From: Imbricaverruca yamaguchii
Lineage: Eukaryota > Arthropoda > Thecostraca > Neoverrucidae
Reading direction: 5' to 3'
DNA length: 64,000 bases
NCBI GenBank assembly: GCA_034440575.1
Contig: JAOTOL010001662.1
Location: 3,833,501-3,897,500, forward strand
The notes beneath the pieces were generated by a model. It did no database searches. It had not been told where the DNA came from and saw only the letters and a program-made list of their open reading frames with translations. Shown in pieces: positions 1 through 11,500 of the stretch. A program made the position numbers and the translations under genes. Each line of letters begins with the position of its first letter. The stretch's first letter is position 1.

Positions 1-1360
1 AGTTAAACAGGGGAATGCAGATGTATTTATGGTTGTCGCATGGACGATTGATTTCCATGTGGTATTGTATACTGATAATTATAATAGCTCATGCACTTGT
101 CTTAGCATTCCGAAAGGTGCAAGGTTAGCTGTTATTCTTTTTCGGGCACTTGGCTTATGGTTAGCCGATTACAACTGCTTTCATCGAGTGATATCCGTGG
201 CGTGATTGCTGCCCTGGAGAATACATCGCATACCTTAAGCACATTTTTAAAGATAATCCATACAGCTCCCTTAATACAAAATTTCCGTGACCAACGGGAC
301 CAGCCTTAAAAAAGCCCCGTTGAAACCAGACATCTTTGAAAAAATGAAAACACCTCTTAAGAATTACTTTCAAAATTTCACGGAATGAAGCGCATCATGA
401 ACAAAGTTATATTCCGAAAAGTTGCTATTTCTGCCCTCGGAGTGAAACGCTGCATTTATTCTCAACGATAAAATTATGTACTTACTAATTGTGCAGAGAA
501 GCTGGGCAATATCCGTATAGGCTTCACTTCCTGAATTTTGTAATTATCGTATATCAGGCTCGATCTCATGAATTTGTTTACAACCGTGCATCAACACCTC
601 CTGACACTAAACATTTGCTATCCATTTTCTTTCTACAGTAATCAATGTGGAAACACCAATTATGCTCTAAAACGTATTGCATAAGAATGGGCAATTAATT
701 AATGTTCCATAAACATATATATATATAAGCACGCTTAGTAATACAAATTCAATATATAATACAGAATAATATAAGCCCAAATGAACAAATCGTTCCAAAC
801 CCAACCACTAGTTGCTGCAAATCGTGCATTTTTGTTGTTGCTGGAGTGGGGATTCACCATGATGTTCGAGCGACTGATGGCATTTGGGTAGAATCACATG
901 GCTTGAGTTTGGAATAATTCAACTAGCTACACAGCTGCATAGATATAATGCGGTATAAATAAAAACACTCTAAAGCTAGTGCACAAAGGATACAAAATAG
1001 CTCAAGTAAACGACCCCCATACAAGTAGTCGCCCTAAGAAAAATATTCGGCTGTTTCGTCATCTTATCATGGGATGTATCAGCTCAGAGAACTTCTCAGT
1101 GGATAGTTTTACAGCGTTCCAATTCCAAGCCGCTTGTGTTTACTGCCATTTCGGCGAGAGCTCGCTAATTAGTCCCTACATTGCATACATCCAACTGTTG
1201 TGCAGCTATCACCGGCACACGAATTAAACTCAACAGGACAGCCACCTAAGCTTCAGCAATTTTGAATTATGGAAGCATTGAAGCTCTTCGCGCGAGTATC
1301 AACTTCCCGACCTCAAGAAAATGAATGGTGTGGTGAAGCTGTAGTGTGCGTGGTTATGAA
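1..1360. other. AT-rich unique DNA, no gene recognised
   Basis: I see no supported gene here. Open frames are short (up to about 80 codons), lack recognisable motifs and are interrupted on both strands. A tiny TA run lies near 716-726. Confidence 0.6.
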
Positions 1361-1529
1361 CTCTAATGAACTATAATGTGTGGGATTTATCAGGAATTCT
1401 AACGAACCACGCGTTGTTCGGGAGGGGAAGAGAGGGTCAGTGCAGAGCCGCAACTGTCCAGCCCCGAGCCGGACCAGGTCGAAGCCAATCTGGTATCGAC
1501 CTTGGCCGACGTCAGCTGGGGTTATCTGT

Positions 1530-1640
1530 GTATCAGCTAGGAATCAGCTCTGGATCAGCTCGGATCAGCCGGGCGTAACGTCGACATCAGCCCGGATGAG
1601 CTCGGATCTGCCCGGGATCGGCTCGGATCAGCTTTGAATA
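1530..1640. repeat. degenerate short direct repeats
   Basis: The motif CTCGGATCAGC and variants (GCTCGGATCTGC, GCTCGGATCAGC) recur at irregular 11-24 base spacing. This looks like a decayed minisatellite. The GC-rich DNA on to about 2000, with a C-run near 1690, shows no gene. Confidence 0.5.
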
Positions 1641-2000
1641 CTCCGTAGACAAGGCGTGGATCCGGGCGCCGTCAGCACGGGTGCCGACTGCCCCTCCCCC
1701 CCCCCCTCCGGGCGCCCATCAATTGGTATTCATCGGGTGGCCGGGACCACGTTCCATGTCATTAAGGGCGGCACTCGGTAGGTATGTCCGTTTATAGCTA
1801 GCCGCAGGCCGCCCCTCCCCCGCCCCCCACCCCTGCCACTCGCCCGACTGTGCGAGACGGTACAGATACGCGTTCACGCACGAGCCTTCCCGGTGGGAAA
1901 CTGACGCCGACGACTGGTGACCAAGAGAGGCGATGTGACGGCCGCACGTGACGGTCGTTGGCCAGTTCTGGGATCGCAACTGGCTGTCCTCGTGCCCGCC

Positions 2001-2310
2001 ACATTTCCGACGGCGTACTGCGCCGATACCATCAGCATCGGCAGCAGCTTTGTGAGACCGACGGCGTACTGCGCCCATACCATCAGCATCGGCAGCAGCT
2101 TTGTGAGACCGACGGCGTACTGCGCCGATACCATCAGCATCGGCAGCAGCTTACATTTCCGACGGCGTACTGCGCCGATACCATCAGCATCGGCAGCAGC
2201 TTACATTTCCGACGGCGTACTGCGCCGATACCATCAGCATCGGCAGCAGCTTACATTTCCGACGGCGTACTGCGCCGATACCATCAGCATCGGCAGCAGC
2301 TTTGTGAGAC
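2001..2310. repeat. 50/51-bp minisatellite, 6 copies
   Basis: The core GACGGCGTACTGCGCC starts at 2009, 2060, 2111, 2161, 2211 and 2261, giving spacings of 51, 51, 50, 50, 50. The unit is nearly invariant except for two linkers: TTTGTGAGACC in some copies and TTACATTTCC in others. Open frames across it are a by-product of stop-free units. Confidence 0.95.
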
Positions 2311-2550
2311 AGATCACTAGTCCACTTCCTCGTCATCGCCGTCTACACATATACCGTCGGTAGTTACATGGCGGGACATAGGTCGCTAGTTCCTCTCCTC
2401 GCCATCGCCCACCTACACATGCACCATCGTCAGTGAAATTGCGGGACACAGGCCACTAGTCCCCCTCTCCACCATCTCCACTTACACCCACACCAACGAC
2501 AGCGACATAGCGGAACATAGGTCACTATTCCCCCTCCTCCACTAGTCCCA
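2302..2550. repeat. degenerate 70-bp tandem repeat, 3-4 copies
   Basis: The block GCGGGACATAGGTCGCTAG recurs in diverged form at 2371, 2441 and 2510 (spacing 70 and 69), with a related start around 2302. It abuts the 50-bp array and is much more diverged, so it is probably older. Confidence 0.75.
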
Positions 2551-3160
2551 ATCCACATGGGCATTGAAAAAAGGATCGATGTCGTGGCAAGCACGTGCTG
2601 CGAGAAAGTACATTTGTCCGCAGTATTTATTTTTATTTTTCATTGTCCTCCCATATCAGATGCTGCAGCAGCCTATCTCCTTTGGCTGTATGCAACTTCA
2701 TTGGGTCTTTCAATATGGGGCATTCCTTGGTGAGCTGCCCGTAGATCAGAGCAGCCAACACAAGGGTGCTTCAGGATGCAAATAAAAATGCAATAGAATA
2801 TGATTATATTAATACAATTTGCATCCCTTTTGTTCTTTTATTTTGCATATAGACCACCACCAATTAGTAGAAAGGAAATGCGACCCTGGGAAATCGGCGG
2901 ACTGGTAGCAAGCTAGTAACGCCCACAGAATTCCCAGGGTCACAAGATGAAAAGGTTAGGTGAGGACAGAAATGTTGAAAACGGATTCATATCGAGGTAA
3001 CTCATGCAGAATAACATAGGTGTGTACCAGTTTACCAATATCCTGTAACACAAAAAAAGAACACAAAGCCTTTGTACATTTTCATATATCAACACTGATA
3101 CAAAAGCTGGCAAGGTACAACCTTTAAAGCTACGCTTGTGAATTTTATGAGCTATAATCT
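2551..3160. other. no gene recognised
   Basis: A 73-codon frame at 2564-2785 has no recognisable domain. The AT-rich remainder shows nothing except what may be the 3' untranslated flank of the neighbouring minus-strand LINE fragment. Confidence 0.5.
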
Positions 3161-3164
3161 GACT

Positions 3165-4008
3165 TCAGTTTTCATTTGATTTGTATAATTCCATAGGTTG
3201 ACGTCTAATGCATTTCTTTAGCACATCTTTTTTCCTTGCCACTTGCTCAATACTGGAAAATATTTTGCATATTACATTGCTCCAGGATTTTGGTGCAAAG
3301 TAAGTAATAGCATACGGCCTATGTTGTCGATCAGTAAATGGTACAGATAAATGTTGGATGATTCTTGTACTAGTAGGTGTTGTATATATAAAAAAAGTCA
3401 GCCATAGCATGCTGCAATATGTCATGGACAAATTTGTGCAGAATTAATGTGTTTTGTTCCTGCACCATGTCTGTGAACTTCAAAATGATGTACTTCATAA
3501 ATAATTAATTTGCAGGGTATGCATTGCATCTGTAATAAATAATTCGCAAGGCACATTTCTGGGATTTTATAACTTGGTTTAATCTAGTGGGATAATCATT
3601 ACCCGAAATCACAGCGCAGCAATTTAAGTAGGGAAGGATTAAACAGTTGAATAAATACTTCAGTTCTCGACTTGTTATGAAGTATTTTGCCCTCCCCACA
3701 ATACCCAAGTTTCTACTAATGATGGATGTGATATAATCGATGTGACCATACCAAGTTAATTTTTCACCCAACACTATGCCAAGATACTTGATCTGTTGCT
3801 TTCTTTTTTACTTTAACAGAATTGATAATTATATTTATGTTATTAATGGGAGTTCCAGGATATATTTGGTGATTTGTTTTCGCTACACACAGTGACATCC
3901 CATTTGCTTGAAACCACTGTGTTAGCTTCGGAACAATGCAATAAGTTTTATTCTTCAATTCATCTATACTTTTTGCCTATCTGCTGTGTCATCAGCAAAA
4001 GGTACATA
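3165..4008 (-). pseudogene. LINE reverse transcriptase, 3' half (CR1/L2/Jockey group)
   Basis: Read on the minus strand, this is the C-terminal part of a non-LTR retrotransposon ORF2. At 3985-3999 it encodes FADDT, the reverse transcriptase active-site box. At about 3890-3920 comes a WF.AN..SL...KT block. At 3505-3774 it encodes LTWYGHIDYI, then SRNLGIVGR, then LPYLNCCAV, the usual post-catalytic order. At 3165-3431 comes the terminal Y.APKSW block. The pieces lie in different frames and some connecting sequence is missing, so the copy is dead and 5'-truncated (no endonuclease and no early reverse transcriptase motifs). The exact clade cannot be fixed by eye. Confidence 0.85.
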
Positions 4009-5045
4009 TTTACTTGATTGGAAATTCTGGGACGTGTTTATGTGTATGTGTATGTGTCGCTAACACCGAGAATCAATACAGAACAATTGCATCGTCGTCG
4101 CCAGATGACTCCAGAGGCCACTGACAACCTGACGACATGGCAGAGCACCGAGCATATGCTTTCACAAATGAAGCATGCAATGTCGGAGAAGATCCTATGA
4201 GAGCATTTTGTTTTTGCGCAGAGGATGCATAGGCTATTTATTCAGTTCATACGCAGGCTCTTCGATCCGCTAGTTAAGCTTACCATATGATCATCCTTGC
4301 GAGATAACAAGCATAGTCACACATTCTAAACTCGATCTCATGTTCGATAAAGCTTCATGAGCAACATCCAACCAAGATAGTTCCAGTGTACGTCTTAATG
4401 TGCATACTTTACTTCGCTTCTCTCTCAGCTACCATTCTTGCTATCGCCATACCTCTCGTGAGCTTAGCTTGGGGTAGTTCTTAGACAAGACTAACTTTGT
4501 AAAAATTAGTAATTGTCAGAACTGACAACTTTCCAGTGGCCAATTGTTCGCGCAATAACAACCTTGCTATTGCACAAAAAATAGACACAGACCGAGCAGA
4601 GCACATACGAATATTCTGCATGGAGGCCGGCGCTATGTGGGATACGGACGACGAAGTTTGTTTTTGTGTCAGCAGCGGGAAGAAAATAAATATGTTTTCA
4701 TAAACAAAATATACATGATCACCCCAACATAGGGTTCATAAAGAGGGCGAAGTTTACCAAGAAGATGCTCCTTTGACAAGTAGTTTGAGCAGCGGGCTAG
4801 CAGACTTTTGCTCTGCCAAAGGGCGGCGATGACCAGTGATATTTCTGAAAAGCAATGAATCCCCAGGTTGAATTAATTTTTCCAAGCCAATTTCCGCGGC
4901 GGTAACCTTGTTTTCGGGCCCCAGGTAGTTACAGCGTATTGCAAGAATCTGACCGGAACAAGCTGGGGGAACTGAAAATGACTATCGTGTTGCCAACCAA
5001 TGATCCTCCAGGCTGCCTCTCATCAGAGCTATGCAGTGAAAGGAT
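4009..5045. other. no gene recognised
   Basis: About 1 kb with only short frames and no recognisable domain. The remaining part of the LINE is absent, so its truncation point is near 4010. Confidence 0.5.
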
Positions 5046-5115
5046 CTAGGTAGAGGTGGGAAATGTTCTAACCGAAAGCCCGGTCAGAAAGCCCGGTCTG
5101 GATAGCGAGCTTTTT
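5046..5115 (+). repeat. fragment of a dispersed repeat (TAGAGGTGG end)
   Basis: TAGAGGTGGGAAA followed by a CCCGGTCAGAAAGCCCGG segment resembles the starts of the repeats at about 19690 (TAGAGGTGGTAA) and 51612 (TAGAGGTGGCAAA). The shared edge suggests a transposable-element end. It runs directly into the (TA)n tract hosting PLE copy A. Confidence 0.35.
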
Positions 5116-5148
5116 GTCCGGTGTGGGATATATAAATATAAATATTAT

Positions 5149-5268
<120 letters not shown>

Positions 5269-5288
5269 GGTATATTTTGGCAGTATAT

Positions 5289-6913
5289 CTTCTTTTATGC
5301 ATTGGTTGTTGAAAAGAAGAGCGCATTACCCCCGCTCCAGCTGTCGCCCAACATTCTTGCGACGCTGCTCCGTGCGTGTACCATGGAGTCCCCCTTCCGT
5401 GGGCCATGTGGGCAATTGTATCGACAAAAGGAATGCGTCGCTATGGGTTCCCCATTAGGTCCTCTTTTTGCAAGCTTTTACATGTGCCACCTGGAAAACC
5501 ACGTTTTATGTGACCCGTCTGTTGCGCCTCATATCTACTGCAGGTATGTCGATGATGTTTTTGTTGATGTTAGGGACAGTGACCACCTCAGTGAACTTAT
5601 CTCAAAATTAGAGGAACACTCAGTGCTAAGTTTCACATCTGAAACACCAATTGATCGGAAGATTCCATTTTTAGATGTACTTGTAAGCCCAACTGATCAA
5701 AAGTTTTGCACCTCAGTATACCGGAAACCATCGAATATTGGCTTAGTTATGAACGCAAAAAGTGAGTGTCCTGAAAGATACAACAGAGTGTCCTGCGTGC
5801 CTTTGTAAAGAGAGCAATTCGTAATTGCTCTTCCTATGAACTTCTTCATATAGAATTTGACCGACTAAAACAGATTTTAGAAAACAATGGCTACACAAAC
5901 ACACAGGTTGATGAAGAAATTAAAACACACATGAACAGGAACACCAACCAGAAATATACAGACAGAACAAACACTATTCACCTCTACTATCGAAATTACA
6001 TGAACTCTGCTTATAAGGTGGATGAGAGAGTCATACAGGACATTATAACAAACAACGTCACATGCACCAACAACAAAGATCAGCTAAAACTCGCCGTCTA
6101 CTACAAAAACATGAAAAGTTGTAATCTTGTAATGAAAAACAATCCTCAGGTCACCAAAGAAAAACTAAAACGTACCAATGTAGTTTACAAATTCGCATGC
6201 CCATACGAAGACTGTAGGCTTCGTGCAGTAAGCTACATTGGTGCCACCACGACCTCCCTTTCCAGAAGACTCACAATGCACCTCAGAGATGGAGCACCAA
6301 GAGAACACATGACAAACTGCCACCAAACACCACTAACACGAGAACACCTTACCAACAACACCACCATCATCATGTCTAGCCCGGACCGAACACGTCTCAT
6401 GGTACTCGAGTCATTGTACGTAAGAGAACACACACCAGAAATGAACAAACAAGTCACCACACACGTCACATTGTCACTCTGGAATAATGCATGACCAAAA
6501 AGCGGGGGGGGGGAGAGGAGTGTAAACACGCTTCGATGTAGATGCGGGGAAGTGCTTTACGATTGTTGTAAATTGTCTGATGAGAATATGCTTGTTAATG
6601 CGAGTGGCCCTTCAGGAATTAACAATAGGTGAGGTGATGTTGACAGAATAGCTCGTGTAAAACCTGTGCTCAATTTATATTTTTAAGTGTACTTGTGTGT
6701 GTATATTTGTATTATGAAGAGCAGTGAATTTGAAAATGGATCAATGTTTGTATCCGAAACGTCAATAAACGAATATAACTGTACACGTCATTAGGTGAAA
6801 TAATTTGCCAGCTATCAAACGAAACGAAGAAAATAATACGATCAATCGAAAACCTAGACAGAAAACTTGCTAAGGCCAAATGCACTCTTCTTTTCAACAA
6901 CCAATGCATAAAA
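5289..6913 (+). mobile_element. Penelope-like element, copy A, inside (TA)n
   Basis: The order is (TA)n, then a 36-bp segment at 5289-5324 that is the reverse complement of this element's own 3' end (6881-6916, one mismatch), then a 5'-truncated reverse transcriptase, GIY-YIG endonuclease, 3' untranslated region, a short N-terminal coding piece, and (TA)n. The 3' ends of both inverted pieces therefore face outward into TA tracts and their 5' ends are fused head to head. PLEs are known to carry terminal repeats that may be inverted. Copy B at 37916-40063 has the same plan with a 584-bp inverted piece. Confidence 0.88.
5322..6494 (+). pseudogene. PLE reverse transcriptase plus GIY-YIG endonuclease, one frameshift
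   Basis: The first part (5322 to about 5790) carries late reverse transcriptase motifs: [15 protein letters not shown] (motif B), YVDDVFVDV (catalytic Y-x-D-D), PFLDVLV and VYRKPSN. The fingers and motif A are missing, so the copy is 5'-truncated just before motif B. Near 5788 a single-base frameshift ends that frame at 5806-5808. The other frame then runs open to 6494 through NCSSYELL, VVYKFACP, SYIGATTTSLSRRLTMHL (the GIY-YIG core, here YIG with a downstream R) and NTTIIMSS, ending VREHTPEMNKQ. The 38-kb copy B protein aligns collinearly. Intact PLE proteins synthesise cDNA at a nick made by the GIY-YIG domain. This copy is damaged only once internally but lacks its 5' half. Confidence 0.9.

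Positions 6914-6916
<3 letters not shown>
6495..6916 (+). other. PLE copy A 3' region, re-encodes the PLE N-terminus
   Basis: After the stop codon there is about 290 bases of 3' untranslated sequence, including CCGAAACGTCAATAAACG near 6759-6776. Its reverse complement recurs at 46105-46396. From about 6780 an open frame reads SLGEIICQL, then IENLDRKLAKAKCTLLFNNQ, and runs straight into the TA tract as (YI)n. Copy B encodes a related stretch in the same place (FGEIVHQL ... VVFNQRCLYENLLPRY). This matches the PLE habit of starting the ORF inside the terminal repeat, so the copy ends within the beginning of a next unit. Confidence 0.75.

Positions 6917-6968
<52 letters not shown>
6914..6968. repeat. 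(TA)n microsatellite, right of PLE copy A
   Basis: About 43 bases of pure TA followed by TG-interrupted TA, directly adjoining the inverted 36-bp PLE end. Confidence 0.95.
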
Positions 6969-6969
<1 letters not shown>

Positions 6970-7790
6970 GTTTGTATAAATAGGTTTCAAACCGGTCTCT
7001 CAGTACTTTATACTTCAAACAGTAAGGCAAACTTAATGAAGAAGCACAATGATGATACCAATCATGCAAATTGTGGGGATATGTTTCCATTCAAGATTCC
7101 ATGCAGGGATGGTATCATGCATTGAACAAGTTAATGATGAATCCTACAATATTTCCAAGGATTCTGACGTGATAATTGCTGAAAACAACAAATCAATGAT
7201 ATTCATTGTAGTTCTAGAGTATCTATTACATGTCACTATCAAAAGAAAGACGTGCAACTTCAATAATGCTAGCGAATGTCAGTTTGCATCACAAAATATC
7301 GAACAGTCGATTATGTGTTGGACCAGGCTAAATTTACGAATACTTGTACAAGGCACAAGAATAGCATTATAGCGCATTATTTAGGATGAATATACCAATA
7401 TTGCTATTTTTGTTCACTTACCACATCGTTTTATGGCTGAATAACATTGCACTTTAGTTGGGCAATGGCCAAGAAGTTTTTACTTGCTCGTTAACAATTA
7501 TTTATGTACTGATAGTCTCTAAGAGAGAGAAAAAATGTTGCAAGGTATATACAGTGTATGCCAAAATATTTGCTACAAGAATCAAAACGGCCCAAGGGTT
7601 TTGCTGTCCACTACGGAGAAAATAGTTGCAATGCTGCCTCTTGGGGATGCTCTAACAACGAAACCGTTGAATCAGTTGAAATATCGCAACGTGTATGATA
7701 CGTTGTATTGTGAAACATTTCCTCTACCATTAAATACATGTTATAAAACAGCTTGGATGTATGAATTTGATAGTGGTCGGTAGCGTAATA
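6970..7790. other. no gene recognised
   Basis: Several frames of 70-107 codons (for example 7049-7372 and 7535-7783, plus strand) show no recognisable motif, and composition does not change across them. I treat them as chance frames. Confidence 0.5.
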
Positions 7791-7799
7791 AAGGGCTGT

Positions 7800-8310
7800 G
7801 GGTGAAGGGGCAGCTCCCCCGGCGGACATGAGTGGGCCTTTCAGGCGACCGCCATAGACGTAGGCACAGGGGACCCTTGCAGGCTACTGAGCCGACATGA
7901 ATGGTCCCTGGACTGACGAAAAAGGCCCAGGCTGACGGGGATGGTCCCGGGCTGACGACGAGGGTCCCGATTCAACGGAGAGTGCCCAATGTCAAGTGTA
8001 TTGAGGACTCCAGGCTGGGCGAACGTAAGAGGCTTCAAGATCGGTGGAGGAGCCCAGAGTTGTTATAAAGGCCTCCGGGAGACGGAGAGGATCCGATCCC
8101 ACATGAAGGGATCGCCAGGCTGACGACAGAGCCCAAGCCCAATAGAGGGCCCCTGACCTGATGGAATGGGCCCACACTTTTGAAAAGGGGTATCCGGCAT
8201 AAGTGAAAATGGCCTGATACGCTAAGGAGGGTCCCTGGGATGAAAGAGAGGACCTCAGGCAGTCAAAAAGGGCCGATGGATGGGCTAAAGCCGTACACGG
8301 GCCCTGGACT
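7800..8310. repeat. degenerate GC-rich tandem array, unit about 20-30 bases
   Basis: Blocks of the form GGTCCC(T/G)GGCTGACG recur with drifting spacing (for example around 7900, 7925, 7950 and 8110). Copies are too diverged to fix a period by eye. The style is similar to the array at 14310-15000. Confidence 0.55.
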
Positions 8311-8469
8311 TGTGAAGTGTCACTCTGATTCTTTAAATTGCAAGCTGAAAATAAGAACATTTCATATTCGGACAGCCAAAGCGGCTCTTCAAAACAAAAC
8401 TACCGACGGACGAAAATGTTACGAAAGATGTACGGTATTTACGGTTTTTGAACGGTAAGAAATGTCTGG

Positions 8470-9411
8470 GCAAAATTTCTGCGATGACACGAGTGAAGCA
8501 CATGCATCAGTTTATCATCAAACCTGTCGCCACAAAGGTTAGGAATATGCGAGAGAAAGAAGAAATACCAACCACCAGCCTGAAGAGAGTTGAACGCGGG
8601 ATGATAATATGTCATGAAGTCCAAAGAAGTGGACAAAGTACCACCTGATGCTGGAAATTCATTGCGCTACGAGTTCAAGGAATTATTTCTTGTTCAAACT
8701 GTTGATATTGCGAAGTGCAGATGCAATGATGCAGGCAAGTGTCAGTGCCTAAAGAGTAACACATTTCTTCCGCCTAGAGAAATTACTTTCCTGGAAAACC
8801 AGCGTGGCTGTCAGCAATTGGTGTCGACGCCATTCCGACCTGAAATGCCTGTGTCAGCTGCCGTCAGCCGCCGTCAGCTGCCGAGCCATCTGCAGGACGA
8901 GGTGCGGCCCGCGGTCCAGATATCTCCCGGTGCCATGTCTACGCGGTGCCATGTCTACCAGTGTCATGTCTACCGGTGCCATGTCTGCCGGTGCCATGTC
9001 TACCGGTGCCATGTCTGCCGGTGCCATGTCTACCGGTGTCATGTCTACCGGTGCCATGTCTATCGGTGCCATGTCTACCGGTGCCATGTCTACCAGTGCC
9101 ATGTCTACCAGTGCCATGTCTGCCGGTGCCATGTATGCAGGTGCCATGTCTGCCGGTGCCATGTCTGCCTGTGCCATGTCTGCCGGTGCCATGTCTGCCG
9201 GTGCCATGTCTACCAGTGCCATGTCTACCGGTACCATGTCTACCAGTGCCATGTCTACCGGTACCATGTCTCCCGGTGCCATGTCTCCCGGTGCCATGTC
9301 TACCAGTGCCATGTCTGCCGGTACCATCCAGAGGCCAGTCTCTTGGAAATGGCTGGCGACAGCGGGCTTGCATTTCATGATCGAGCCGTCACGCGTATAC
9401 TGAGAAGCTGA
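8470..9411 (+). pseudogene. gutted remnant of element X transposase
   Basis: Two ends of an element X protein (see 20881-23057) survive. At about 8495-8615 the frame reads HQFIIKPVA..V..M....IP.....RVE, matching HIKFVAESV..M....IP.....RVE of the full copy. In another frame, at about 8700-8815, DIAKCRCNDAGKCQC followed by LPP.E..FLENQRG matches DIARCKCADIDSCKC and VP.MEFPFVQDQRG. At about 9325-9405, HPEASLLEMA then RAVTRI matches HPEAVLLAMA then RAVTQI. About 1.3 kb of the original middle is gone, and a 15-bp minisatellite sits there instead. No terminal inverted repeats were found around this copy. Confidence 0.75.
8927..9328. repeat. 15-bp minisatellite, about 27 copies
   Basis: The unit is GGTGCCATGTCTACC with a common A/G alternation (CTACC versus CTGCC) and rare variants. 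Because the unit is 5 codons long, open frames persist on both strands; these are not genes. The array lies exactly between the two surviving ends of the element X remnant. Confidence 0.97.
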
Positions 9412-9457
9412 CAAGCACAGGAATAGAAGGATGTCAGTCAGTTCGCTGATCAGAGAC

Positions 9458-10471
9458 CTGCCAGCATTACTCCGCTGACGCATCCGACATGCCATCAGCA
9501 ACAAGGACGATGGTGGCGGCATTACTTTACTGGTGCATCAGATACGCCCTCAGGAATATGGCCGGTGGCGGCGACATTACTGGTGCATCACACACGCCAT
9601 CAGCAATAAGGCCGGTGATGGCGGCATTACTCTACTGGTGCATCAAACACACCATTAGCAACAAGACTGGTGGTGGCGACATTACTGTACTGATGCATCA
9701 AACACACCATCAGCAACAAGGCCGGTGATGGCGACATTACTCTACTGGTGCATCAAACACGCCATCAGCAACAAGGCCGGTGGTGGCGACATTACTGTAC
9801 TGGTGCATCAAACACACCATCAGCAACAAGGCCGGTGGTGGCGACATTACTGTACTGATGCATCAAACACACCATTAGCAACAAGGCCGGTGATGGCGGA
9901 ATTACTCTACTGGTGCATCAGACACACCATTAACAACAAGGCCGGTGATGGCGGCATTACTCTACTGGTGCATCAAACACACCATCAGCAACAAGGCCGG
10001 TGGTGGCGGCATTACTCTACTGGTGCATCAAACACACCATCAGCAACAAGGCCGGTGGTGGCGGCATTACTCTACTGGTGCATCAAACACACGCCATCAG
10101 CAACAAGGCCGGTGATGAGCGAAGAATTAGCCTCTACTGGTGCATCAAACACGCCATCAGCAACAAGGCCGGTGGTGGCGGAATTACTCTACTGGTGCAT
10201 CAAACACACCATCAGCAACAAGACTGGTGGTGTCGGCATTACTCTACTGGTGCATCAGACACGCCATCAGCAACAAGGCCGGTGGTGTCGGCATTACTCT
10301 ACTGGTGCATCAGACACGCCATCAGCAACAAGGCCGGTGGTGGCGGAATTACTCTACTGGTGCATCAAACACACCATTAACAACAAGGCCGGTGATGGCG
10401 GCATTACTCTACTGGTGCATCAGACACACCATCAGCAACAAGGCCGGTGGTGGCGACATTACTCTACTGGT
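9458..10471. repeat. 55-bp minisatellite, left part (about 18 copies)
   Basis: The unit contains CATCAGCAACAAGGCCGG and CATTACTCTACTGGTGCATC, with 55-base spacing (for example 9981 and 10036). It stops abruptly at 10471 within CTACTGGT, and the same array resumes at 17303 with CTACTGGT. The two parts are one array split by an insertion. Confidence 0.95.
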
Positions 10472-10775
10472 CAGGGGCGTCGATTTGTATCCTTTTGTGG
10501 GGGTCATGGCCCCACCAATGTTGATCATGGCCCTCCAATGTTGATTTGACCCCCCCCCCCCCAATGAGCCATGCTGTTTTTTTTTATATTCATAAGAAAG
10601 CTGAAGGAAAAAAAAAAAAAACAAAAAACACCATGATGTATAGAAAACTTAGTTGATGTTAACCAGAGTATTTTGCACTGAAAAGAAACAGATTAGGTTT
10701 AGATAGTTGACTAACTCCCCACCTTTTGCTGTGAAATTGAAAATTGTGCAAAAAAACAACAACAAAATAACTGGA
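10472..10775 (+). repeat. hAT-type element left-end sequence, copy 1
   Basis: Begins CAGGGGCGTCGATTTGTA, then GGTCATGGCCCCACCAATG, a C-run and an A-rich stretch. It resembles 12034-12310 in the same orientation, including shared TAGAAAACTTAG and GAAATTGAAAATTGTG blocks; my rough estimate by eye is 70% similarity. Confidence 0.75.
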
Positions 10776-11120
10776 TTTCCCTCCACTGTGGACGTACAAC
10801 TTGCATCATGAAATGCTGAGATTGGCAGATGCTGATGGATTATAAATCAGATTGCCTTACAAAATTTGTTATGCCACTAAACAACAATTCCATTGTCATA
10901 CTGATGTTTGTACACACCGCCAATCACACTTGTACTCAACTCAAGTTGAATGGAGAATCAACTAATGGATCAATCTTTTTATGAGTCACAAGTTGAATCA
11001 ATTATTTGCCACAAATATATCTTGAGTTGTGAGTTGAATCACATCTTTCTATAAAACATTAGTTGAATCATGAGTCAATCATTCAAATCACAATGAGTCA
11101 CTGGAGTCTTGTGACTCAAA
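10776..11120. other. AT-rich filler with AGTTGAATCA motifs
   Basis: No gene. Between about 10935 and 11115 the words AGTTGAATCA and GAGTCA recur irregularly, suggesting an old short-period repeat. Confidence 0.45.
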
Positions 11121-11500
11121 TGCTCAAAAGGTGATATAAAGCAAGTATCTTTGTGAATAGTATGCCATGACACAAAGTAGGGAGCAAAACACACCACAAT
11201 TATCCATGCTTAGCATTGCAATTGTCAACTTGTCAGCTGCCAGTGAGTAAAGAATTATTCACGAAAAACCAAAGGCAGTAACCAGAAATAAGTGCCTAAG
11301 AAAAAATGCTCAAAAAATGATATAAAGCAAGTATCTTTGTGAATAGTATGCCATGACACAAAGTAGGGAGCAAAACACAGCACAATTATCAATGCTTAGC
11401 ATTACAATTGTCAAATTGTCAGCTGCCAGTGAGTAAAGAATCAGGGGTACTTAAGTTATTCACGAAAAACCAAAGACAGTAACCAGAAATAAGTGCCTAT
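11121..11500. repeat. 186-bp tandem duplication
   Basis: TGCTCAAAA followed by TGATATAAAGCAAGT starts at 11121 and again at 11307. The two units stay alike to about 11500; the second has a 14-base insertion (CAGGGGTACTTAAG, near 11442). No coding potential. Confidence 0.9.

Noticed and set aside
9458..10471. CRISPR-like direct repeat array
   Set aside because: Units are contiguous 55-mers without unique spacers, and the DNA is eukaryotic; it is a minisatellite.
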